DNA of 64,000 nucleotides from JAJCYL01 sp963664285 (GTDB lineage: Bacteria; Bacteroidota; Bacteroidia; Cytophagales; Cyclobacteriaceae), in NCBI GenBank assembly GCA_963664285.2, contig CAXXNX010000073.1, positions 62,001 to 126,000 of the forward strand, given 5' to 3'. Shown here piece after piece: positions 56,971 through 64,000 of this stretch. The notes beneath the pieces were generated by a model. The model was not told the DNA's origin. It searched no databases and saw only the letters and a program-made list of their open reading frames with translations. Each line of letters starts with the position of its first letter. The first letter of the stretch is position 1. Position numbers and translations under genes: made by a program.

Positions 56971-57450
56971 TTAATTAACAATTTCGATCAGATCAATATT
57001 AAAGACCACATTGGCGTTCGGAGGTATATTATCACCCGATCCCCTTGTTCCCCAAGCATAGAAAGAGGGTATATATAGAGTAATACTTCCCCCTTCCTTG
57101 ATTAAAGGAACACCAATTTGCCAACCGGCAATCAGCGAATTCAACAGTAATTTATCACCTTCTCCATCATCAAAAGTTTCACCCCTAAGCAATCGGCCTT
57201 CAAAATTCACTTTGATGCTATCCGAAGTCACGGGATTGTTTCCTGTACCTTCCTCATGTATGACATATCTAATACCTTTGGACTCTATTTCAACATTTTG
57301 TATTTGATTTTCGGCAATAAAGTTATCAATTATTTGGGTGTCAAGCGCGAATTGCTCCAGACGAGACAGGAAAACGATGTCATCATTATCATTCCCTTTG
57401 CATGACATTAATAAAGCACAAACGACTGAAAATTGCAGTACTAACTTCAT
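56971..57450 (-). CDS. FKBP-type peptidyl-prolyl isomerase lipoprotein
   Basis: 159 residues. Lipobox LLMSC gives a lipid anchor, then a linker of about 35 residues and an FKBP domain: IRYVIHEEGTGNNPVTSDSIKV, FEGRLLRGETFDDGEGDKLL, LIAGWQIGVPLIKEGGSITL and YIPSFYAWGTRGSGDNIPPN, ending VVFNIDLIEI. The core residues of the isomerase pocket are recognisable (Phe-Asp, Trp, Tyr-Ile-Pro). It should assist folding of secreted proteins. It stands 180 bp from a close paralogue. Confidence 0.9.
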   Translation of the reverse strand: MKLVLQFSVVCALLMSCKGNDNDDIVFLSRLEQFALDTQIIDNFIAENQIQNVEIESKGIRYVIHEEGTGNNPVTSDSIKVNFEGRLLRGETFDDGEGDKLLLNSLIAGWQIGVPLIKEGGSITLYIPSFYAWGTRGSGDNIPPNANVVFNIDLIEIVN

Positions 57451-57629
57451 TTATTTAATCATTATAAATCCAACCCAAAAGTAAGTATTAGTTTTCTTGT
57501 AATGAACGATGCCTTATCTGCATTATGTACAATTTCATGAACAACTACCCCATAATAAAATGCGTTCAAATTAATCCAATCTAAAGGATAACACCCCTTG
57601 CGAAGAACTTGATGAATATGGGATGATTC

Positions 57630-58106
57630 TTAGTTACTAACTTCAATCAAATCAATATCAAATACAATGTTGGTGTCAGGTGCAATTTCGTCAGCCCCAG
57701 TACTACCATAAGCATAGACAGATGGAATATATAGAGTAATACTCCCCCCTTCTCTGATTAGAGGGACACCAATCTGCCAACCGGCAATCAACCCATTCAA
57801 GAGAAAAGTAATTGTATCTCTTTCGTCAAATACATCTCCGGTTAAAAGTTGCCGACCTTCATAATTAACGGTGATACTATCGGTTCCCACGGGTGCTTCG
57901 CCGCTGCCTTGTTCGTGAATCACATATCGAAGTCTACTTACTTCATCTTCTGTGGCGTTAATGTTGTTCTCGGCTAAGAAATTGTCAATAATTCCCAAGT
58001 CAATTTCAAATTGCTCTTGAATTGTCAATCCCGGATCGGATGAATTATTATCCAGGCATGCTACCAGGAATACACAAATCAATGATATTGGTAGTATTAA
58101 TCTCAT
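57630..58106 (-). CDS. FKBP-type peptidyl-prolyl isomerase lipoprotein, paralogue
   Basis: 158 residues, lipobox FLVAC, and the same FKBP layout as its neighbour (LRYVIHEQGSGEAPVGTDSI, LIAGWQIGVPLIREGGSITL, YIPSVYAYGSTGADEIAPD). Pieces of its 5-prime part (around 57975-58106) appear again inside the mosaic at 58485-58760. Confidence 0.9.
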   Translation of the reverse strand: MRLILPISLICVFLVACLDNNSSDPGLTIQEQFEIDLGIIDNFLAENNINATEDEVSRLRYVIHEQGSGEAPVGTDSITVNYEGRQLLTGDVFDERDTITFLLNGLIAGWQIGVPLIREGGSITLYIPSVYAYGSTGADEIAPDTNIVFDIDLIEVSN

Positions 58107-59080
58107 TTGTTTAAATAATTACTAAACCTAAGTTCTACATTATAAAAGCATTTCGTTTCCAGGGACAAAGCCCTTACACCCTGATAGGCTTGATCCGTTA
58201 ATAACTTAGTCAGACAACCATGGTTTCAAAGTTGTATAAATTAAAATCACTTATTTGGTCAGCATCCAACTGCAAACCAAGGGATTCAGGTAGTTTTGCC
58301 GCTGCCTAGTAAATAAGCGTAAAAATTGATGAAGTTGATCTGTGCTCATTGTTCACATAGGTTCGACAACCGGTTTTACCACTATACTTCATGAAATGTT
58401 GGATCTGGTGTGAATTACGAGCACTTACAAGAACCTGGGGCGTTAATGCCTTTGAAATTTCTTCGACTCATTCCGTTTCAAGGATAAGAAATTGTCAATG
58501 CAAATCGATGGGAGAATAGATTTCGGCTGCTGCCAAATCCAATCGCAGTTGTTTTCTTGCTGCCCTAAGTCAATTTCAAATTCAACGAAGCATAACTTGA
58601 ATTGAATCCCTCATTAATGTCCCCTTGGAGAAGAACTCCAACAAGGGCTTAGTCGGATGCTTAATTATTCTATTTATTTTGACATGCCCGGCTCCCAGGC
58701 AGATGCTAGAATAGATGTCAGGAATCGCAGTTGTTACACAACATCAATGCCCCTCATATACGGAGCTAAAGCACTTGTGCAACAAGGACAAGGAATCTTC
58801 TTTCTTCGCATCTGCTAAATGTCCCCTTAGAGAAGCAATCCATACAAGGGCTTAGTAAGGGGATTCCTGCTCCTGGAGCACCTGCCAGCAAATTCTAATT
58901 CGATTTTGACACCCGGAATATCAGGGAGATCGTGGTGCAGATGATGGGAGAATTTTAGATCTCTTGACTTTGCCATTTCATTAGCGAAGATAACTCCAAT
59001 CGCAGTTGCTGTGTCACCAAATAATTACTAAACCTGTCACAAAAATAAGCATTCGTTTCCAGGGACAAAGCCCTTAACCC
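58107..59080. other. Scrambled mosaic of FKBP, IS1595 and yjbQ sequence
   Basis: Short exact blocks from different sources alternate in the same order as in their sources. IS1595 blocks: 58183-58202 equals 24341-24360, 58285-58299 equals 24430-24444, 58445-58464 equals 24664-24683. yjbQ blocks: 58262-58287 equals 59146-59171, 58406-58424 equals 59348-59366. FKBP blocks: 58485-58499 equals 57975-57989, and about 58565-58582. From 58517 on it follows the yjbQ 3-prime repeat array (stop-type boundaries near 58519, 58713 and 58957). A 28-bp spacer at 58150-58177 recurs at 59050-59077. No gene is readable. Confidence 0.8.
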
Positions 59081-59082
59081 TT

Positions 59083-59103
59083 GCTTAAGTTTGTAACTTA
59101 AGC
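59083..59103 (+). promoter_or_regulatory. Palindromic candidate operator/promoter of yjbQ
   Basis: GCTTAAGTT and AACTTAAGC form a perfect 9-bp inverted repeat around TGT. Inside it lies TAAGTTTG (59086-59093), a fit to the Bacteroidota -7 element, 33 bp before the yjbQ ATG. A repressor bound here would cover the promoter. No -33 element is clear. Confidence 0.4.
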
Positions 59104-59126
59104 CCAACAAATGGTTTAGTTTATAA

Positions 59127-59549
59127 ATGAAAATCACTACCCGAAGCATCCAACTGCAAACCAAGGGATTCACCCATATTGTTGACATCACTTCTAAAAT
59201 TCAGACTGTAGTAAATAAGGAAAAATTTGATGAAGGATCTGTGCTCATTTCAGCCATAGGTTCGACAACCGGTATTACTACCATCGAATATGAACCTGGT
59301 CTGGTCAATCACGATATTGCTGAAATGTTGGATAAACTGGCCCCTTATGGTGTGAATTACGAGCACAACAAAACCTGGGGCGATGACAATGGTGCGGCAC
59401 ACTTGAGATCTGCTTTGATTGGGACTTCCCAGACTATTCCTTTCAAGGATGGAAAACTTATCCTGGGCACCTGGCAGCAAATTGTCTTTGTTGATTTTGA
59501 CACCCGACCCAGGAATAGGGAGATCGCGGTGCAAATGATGGGAGAATAG
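59127..59549 (+). CDS. yjbQ: YjbQ/UPF0047 family protein
   Basis: 140 residues, normal length. Signature segments are SVLISAIGSTTGITTIEYEPG, APYGVNYEHNKTWGDDNGAAHLRSALIGTSQTIPF and GKLILGTWQQIVFVDFDTRPRNREI, containing the conserved His and Asp/Asn residues of the family, some members of which have thiamine-phosphate synthase activity. The last 33 codons are repeated three times downstream. The gene itself is intact. Confidence 0.92.
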   Translation: MKITTRSIQLQTKGFTHIVDITSKIQTVVNKEKFDEGSVLISAIGSTTGITTIEYEPGLVNHDIAEMLDKLAPYGVNYEHNKTWGDDNGAAHLRSALIGTSQTIPFKDGKLILGTWQQIVFVDFDTRPRNREIAVQMMGE

Positions 59550-60385
59550 ATTTCGGCTGCTGCCAAATCCAATCGCAGTTGTTGGCGTTCTTCACCAACA
59601 ACTAACTCTCAAGTAGTTGTCCATACAACGAAGCATAACGCATATGAAAAACAAGGAAAAGGAATCCCTCGCATTACAAATGTCCCCTTGGAGAAGAACT
59701 CCAACAAGGGCTTAGTAAGGGGAAAACTTATCCTGGGCACCTGCCAGCAAATTCTATTTATTGATTTTGACACCCGGCCCAGGAACAGGGAGATCGTGGT
59801 GCAGATGATGGGAGAATAGATTCAGACTTCTGCCATTTCACTTGCGATTAACTCCAATCGCAGTTGTTGGTATTCTTCACCAACAACTAACTCTCAAGCA
59901 TTGTCCATATAACGGAGCATAAAGCACATGAAAAACAAGGAAAGGAATCCCTCGCATTGCAAATGTCCCCTTAGAGAAGAACTCCAACAAGGGCTTAGTA
60001 AGGGGAAAACTTATCCTGGGCACCTGCCAGCAAATTCTATTTATTGATTTTGACACCCGGCCCAGGAACAGGGAGATCGTGGTGCAGATGATGGGAGAAT
60101 AGATTCAGACTTCTGCCATTTCACTTGCGATTAACTCCAATCGCAGTTGTTGGTATTCTTCACCAACAACTAACTCTCAAGCATTGTCCATATAACGGAG
60201 CATAAAGCACATGAAAAACAAGGAAAGGAATCCCTCGCATTGCAAATGTCCCCTTAGAGAAGAACTCCAACAAGGGCTTAGTAAGGGGAAAACTTATCCT
60301 GGGCACCTGCCAGCTAATTCTATTTATTGAATTTGACACCAGGCCATGGAATAGAGAGATCGCGGTGCAGATGATGGGAGAATAG
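59550..60385. repeat. Tandem array of three yjbQ 3-prime-end cassettes
   Basis: Three units: 59550-59819 (270 bp), 59820-60102 (283 bp) and 60103-60385 (283 bp); the last two are almost identical. Each unit ends with about 100 bp that still encode the YjbQ C-terminus in frame (GKLILGTCQQILFIDFDTRP then REIVVQMMGE and TAG), with conservative changes. Each starts with a hairpin GTTGTTGGT/ACCAACAAC (for example 59863-59871 with 59879-59887) and has a second hairpin TCCCCTTA/TAAGGGGA (59966-59973 with 59999-60006). No ORF spans a unit. Confidence 0.9.
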
Positions 60386-60471
60386 ATTTCGAATCCGTTA
60401 CTGTCTCAATTTGGCACAATTCTTTGTTTCATCTTACCCAGGTGATTAACATCATTTTTAAAATTTGATGA

Positions 60472-61847
60472 ATGACATCAAAAACAGGAAATGTATTGGT
60501 AGTTGACGACGATAAGGATGTACTTTATACCGCCAAGCTTGTATTAAAGCCTTATTTTGAGAAGATCGTACTGGTTGAAGATCCAAATATCATTCCGGAA
60601 TTGTTGGATAGGCTAACCTTTGATGTGATCATCCTTGATATGAATTTTCAGCAAGGCGCCACTACTGGTAAGGAAGGCCTCAAGTGGATGAAGAAGATTT
60701 TGGAAATAGATCCCGATACTCATATAATTATCAATACTGCCTATGGTGACATTCAACTGGCAGTAGATGCCATGAAATTGGGAGCCATTGATTTTATCGT
60801 TAAACCCTGGGAGAAGGAGAAGTTGTTGGCGTCAGTACAAACCGTTTTTGACCTTAGCCAGCAAAAGCTGAAGGTCAAGAAACTCGAAAACAGAGAAGCA
60901 TTATTAAACCAGGATATCAATCGCTCATTCTCCTCTTTTATTAGTCAATCTGCCGCTATGAAAAATGTGTTTAACACCATCGAAAAGGTGGCAAAAACAG
61001 ACGCTGATGTTTTGATTTTGGGAGAAAATGGAACTGGTAAAGAACTGGTTGCTCGTGAAATTCATCGTCAATCAACCAGGTCAAAACATCCGTTGATAAA
61101 AGTTGACCTGGGTTCTATTGCAGAAACTTTATTTGAATCCGAACTCTTTGGACACAAGAAGGGATCTTTCACCGACGCTAAGGAGGACAGAACCGGTCGG
61201 TTTGAAATTGCTTCCGGAGGTTCACTCTTTCTGGATGAGATTGGAAACCTATCGGCAGCCATGCAGGTGAAACTACTCACCATCCTACAAAGTCGACAGG
61301 TCATTCCCGTGGGGGATCCAACAAACCAGTAGATATTGATGTGCGCCTGATTAGCGCTACCAATACGCCCGTGCATGAATTAGTTGATAATGGTGAATTC
61401 AGGTCTGACCTATTGTACAGGATCAATACTGTTGAGATTTATCTTCCGGCTTTACGAGAACGAGTTGGAGACATTGCCTTAATAGCCAGACACTACTTGA
61501 AAGTTTATGGTGAGAAGTACAACAAAACAGGCCTTCGTATTGATGCCAAGGTAATTAAAAAGCTGGAAACCTACACTTGGCCAGGAAATGTTAGGGAATT
61601 ACAGCACTCGGTGGAGCGGTCTGTCATCCTTACTGGCCAGAATGTCTTACGTGCTGAGGATTTCTTGCTCACTGCTGAACGCAAAAAATCAGCAAAAAAG
61701 TCAGCGTCCTATAATATTGAAGGAATTGAACGAAAGGCTATAGAGAACGCCATCGACAAATGGGAAGGCAATCTAACAAAGGCTGCAAAAGAGCTTGGTT
61801 GGGGTCGTAGCACACTCTATCGTAAAATGACAAGATATGGCCTTTAA
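60472..61847 (+). pseudogene. NtrC-type sigma-54-dependent response regulator, frameshifted
   Basis: Receiver domain (VLVVDDDKDVLYTAK, VIILDMNFQQG with phosphoacceptor Asp about residue 60, INTAYGDIQLAVDAMKLGAIDFIVKPW). AAA+ domain with GENGTGKELVAREIH (Walker A), the sigma-54 loop as KGSFTDA rather than GAFTGA, and GGSLFLDEIGNL (Walker B). Fis-type HTH at the end (NLTKAAKELGWGRSTLYRKM). The frame is lost at CCCGTGGGGGATCC near 61312 (PVG ... SNKPVDIDVRLISATN expected). The rest is open to 61847, where it overlaps the kinase start. Without the shift it would be about 457 residues, normal for the family. Confidence 0.9.
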
Positions 61848-63047
61848 AGGTTTCAGGATTAATGTCGTGGTGCGCATCTTGTTGGTGTTGCTATTGGGCT
61901 ACTTTTCAGCTTATATTGTTTTTTTACACATTTCTGGTTGGTCGGTTTATGGACTTCATTGGCTGCGGTCATTCTGGTGTTCAGCCTGATACGATATGTG
62001 GAACGATCTAACCGTGAGATGGCAAATTTTTTACTTGCCATCAAACAAGGTGATTTTACCAATACCTATTCGGGAAGGGGTACATCGCAAAAGAATGCCG
62101 AGTTAAGCTAGGCTTTCTCAGAAATTCTAAGAGTATTTCAAAAACTGAGTACTGAACGGGAAACCAACCATCTCTTCTTACAAACGATGGCTGAGCATAT
62201 ATCAACCGCTTTGATCACATTTGATGAAAAGGGGGAAGTCATTTCTTCTAATAAAGCGGCAAAACGACTATTAAACAGACCTTATTTAAAAAATCTCAAG
62301 ATACTGAAATAGTTTCACTTCAGGATATCAAGAGCGAACTGGAGGAGAAAGAAGTGGAATCCTGGCAAAAACCGATCCGGGTGTTGACCCATGAGATCAT
62401 GAATTCAGCCATTCCCATATCGACCTTGTCATCGGTGATCAGTCAGATGTTGCAAGACGAAGAAGGAAAACCTCTTTCTATTGCTCAATTAAATAATGAT
62501 GTTGGGCAGGATGTTCTTGGAGGATTGAAAACTATCGAAAGTCGAAGCAAAGGCCTTGTAAGGTTTGTGGATGCTTATAAAAGTCTGACCAAAATAACGA
62601 CGCCGAAATTTGAGGAAATCAAGCTTATGGACTTAGTCAGAGGAGTAGAATCCTTAATGAACGCAGATACAAACGCCATAAAGATTAAGTGGATAACTAA
62701 AATTGATGAAGATCAAAACATAAAGGGGGATAAAGAACTGCTTGAGCAGGTATTGATAAACCTGGTGAAAAATGCCATCGAGGCTGTGGAGGGAGTTACA
62801 AAAGCGAGGATTGAAATCAAGTCCGAAGAGGATTTGTCGGAAAGAGTGGTGTTATCAATATCGGACAATGGACCTGGCATTAGCCATGAAAACCTCGAAA
62901 ATATTTTTATCCCGTTTTTTTAGCACCAAAAAGAATGGTTCCGGAATAGGCCTCAGTCTTTCTCGTCAAATCATGCGATTACATAGAGGGTCGATTAAGG
63001 TGGTTTCAGAGCCCGGTGAGGGGACCAAGGTTAGTCTGAGTTTTTGA
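61837..63047 (+). pseudogene. Sensor histidine kinase, multiple frameshifts and an internal deletion
   Basis: Partner of the preceding regulator. Fragments in order: N-terminal membrane region (RINVVVRILLVLLLGYFSAY), SLIRYVERSNREMANFLLAI, then an in-frame stop at about 62109, then HLFLQTMAEHISTALITFDE (PAS-like). A gap follows, with about 50 family residues missing near 62300. Next come the H-box WQKPIRVLTHEIMNSAIPIS, N-box LLEQVLINLVKNAIEAVEG and D-box VVLSISDNGPGISHENLENI. At a T7 run (62915-62921) the frame shifts again before KKNGSGIGLSLSRQIMRLH and SEPGEGTKVSLSF. At least four lesions, so it is certainly inactive. Confidence 0.9.
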
Positions 63048-63190
63048 TCCATTCCCATCAATGTGAAACCAAACGAATTCAAATAACCAACCAATTCATG
63101 CCTCTTTTGTTCATTCTGACCAGGTAAACATCAAATATGGCGTTATAATTTATAAGGAGGGAACTCCTTTTGTTTGTAGTTTTAGCACCA

Positions 63191-64000
63191 ATGAATTTTT
63201 TATTTCCACAGTTTCTTTTTGGGCTCCTGGCACTGAGTATTCCAATTATTGTGCACTTGTTCAATTTCAGGAGGGCCAAGAAGCTTTACTTTTCCAATGT
63301 TCAGTTTCTGGAGATCGTTAAACAAACCAGCAGCTCCAAATTGAGGATCAAACATCTACTGGTGCTCCTTTCAAGACTGCTTTTTATAACCTTTCTCGTA
63401 CTCACGTTTGCACAACCATTTATTCCCGGAAGGGAACAGGGGCTAAGTAACAAGGAGGTGTACCTCTATCTTGACAATTCCTTAAGTATGTCCAACCAGG
63501 TCGGAGGAGAAGTCTCCGCCCTGGATCAGGCCTATGTTTATCTGAGCACTATTGTCGGTTTATATCCTCAGGACACTCGCTATAAACTGCTTACTAATGA
63601 TTTCGCACCCTTTTCTAATAATCTGAAAGGTAAAGAAGAGGTACAGGAATTGACCACAGAGATAAGCTTGTCAAATATCTCCCGTTCATTAAAGGAAGTA
63701 TTTGGTCGGTTTAATCTGCATTCTAATATTTCCGCGAATGCCCGTGATCTCTATTTGGTAACTGACTTTCAGAAATCCACCACAGGCTCATTGAAGGATT
63801 TCAAAGATTCAATAAACAACTTTTACGTTCTGCCGGTGCAGTATCCGCTGGTGGGGAATGTATACATTGACTCGGTTTATCTTAAAGATCCGTTTTTAAC
63901 GGGTGACAGGGGGAATGAAATGTTTGTACGGTTGATAAACACTGGTGAAAACGATGTTATCGACCTGGTAGTTAAATTCTTCATGGAAGATTTGCAAGTA
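63191..64000 (+). CDS. BatA-domain protein, 5-prime part (runs off the window)
   Basis: ATG 63191, MNFLFPQFLFGLLALSIPII, followed by VHLFNFRRAKKLYFSNVQFL and a second helix LLVLLSRLLFITFLVLTFAQPFI, the N-terminal double-helix BatA domain. A von Willebrand factor A-like region follows (VYLYLDNSLSMSNQ with a DxSxS MIDAS pattern). The frame is open to base 64000, 270 codons. Full family members in this phylum are about 650-700 residues. Probably a cell-envelope protein; function unproven. Confidence 0.88.
   Translation, partial: MNFLFPQFLFGLLALSIPIIVHLFNFRRAKKLYFSNVQFLEIVKQTSSSKLRIKHLLVLLSRLLFITFLVLTFAQPFIPGREQGLSNKEVYLYLDNSLSMSNQVGGEVSALDQAYVYLSTIVGLYPQDTRYKLLTNDFAPFSNNLKGKEEVQELTTEISLSNISRSLKEVFGRFNLHSNISANARDLYLVTDFQKSTTGSLKDFKDSINNFYVLPVQYPLVGNVYIDSVYLKDPFLTGDRGNEMFVRLINTGENDVIDLVVKFFMEDLQV

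Noticed and set aside
58183..58465. A further genuine IS1595 copy
   Set aside because: Only short blocks match, with yjbQ blocks between them; no continuous transposase sequence exists.
59083..59103. Terminator upstream of yjbQ
   Set aside because: The stem has no T-run on either strand and includes a -7-like element, so I list it as a candidate operator.
58955..59191. Minus-strand ORF across the mosaic and the yjbQ start
   Set aside because: No family resemblance; it runs antisense through scrambled and yjbQ sequence.
59550..60385. CRISPR array
   Set aside because: Units are 270-283 bp with no short repeat/unique spacer pattern, and no cas gene is nearby. They contain a gene-end duplication.
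1..64000. tRNA, rRNA, riboswitch or retron/DGR elements
   Set aside because: I found no cloverleaf, rRNA-like stretch, reverse transcriptase gene or known riboswitch core by eye. A covariance-model search would be needed to exclude small RNAs.

Overview
The window looks like a chromosomal segment of a Bacteroidota bacterium, most likely of the Cytophagales type. The grounds are the alternative complex III (act) plus aa3 cytochrome oxidase cluster, TAnnTTTG promoter elements, MKK-type signal peptides and lipoproteins, BatA, a two-domain NtrC-type regulator and typical Bacteroidota insertion sequences. The striking property is decay: five near-identical IS1380-family copies, three IS30 copies, one complete ISNCY-family element plus two remnants, and pieces of IS1595, IS256 and an IS1182-like element break or replace many genes.

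Layout. 1-5 kb: end of an ISNCY copy, a broken ABC permease, and a truncated defence island (half of a C5 cytosine methyltransferase, a GHKL/MORC-like ATPase with a frameshift, a truncated companion gene) split by IS30. 5.4-9.1 kb: dipeptidyl-peptidase III interrupted by IS1380. 9.2-12.6 kb: intact four-subunit fumarate reductase operon frdABCD with IS30 24 bp upstream. 13.8-18.4 kb: MFS transporter and a small partner gene, small membrane genes (one decayed), sugar isomerase-like and Gfo/Idh/MocA genes. 18.5-21.3 kb: IS30, then moaC and a mobA-like gene. 21.4-26.8 kb: nested wreckage of a methyltransferase-like gene, ISNCY, IS1380, a GH63-like glucosidase in two pieces and IS1595.

27.0-43.1 kb is the intact core: actABCDEF, coxB, coxA, ctaA, ctaB, two subunit III genes, subunit IV, an SCO-like gene and DUF420. 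These form a quinol-to-oxygen electron transfer chain with its haem A synthesis and copper assembly genes, mostly abutting or overlapping. It is followed by a 4.2 kb insert (small ORFs, IS256 remnant, a fold-back MITE-like element, ISNCY) bounded by a duplicated DUF420 3-prime end. 47.4-50.1 kb: a small membrane gene and a dnaE2-like polymerase with frameshifts and no N-terminus. 50.1-56.3 kb: two inverted IS1380 copies around a BIG2/DM13 lipoprotein gene, an outer-membrane protein gene and a cut transposase. 57-60.4 kb: two FKBP lipoprotein genes, a scrambled mosaic, yjbQ and an array of yjbQ 3-prime-end repeats. 60.5-63.0 kb: a frameshifted NtrC-type response regulator and histidine kinase. 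The window ends inside a BatA-domain gene.

The 16 kb respiratory cluster has no frameshift while genes next to mobile elements have many, so most frameshifts look like real pseudogenisation rather than poor sequence. The exception is 58.1-59.1 kb, where unrelated sequences are interleaved in order. Either the assembly consensus is wrong there or an unusual recombination has occurred. No tRNA, rRNA or CRISPR array was recognised.
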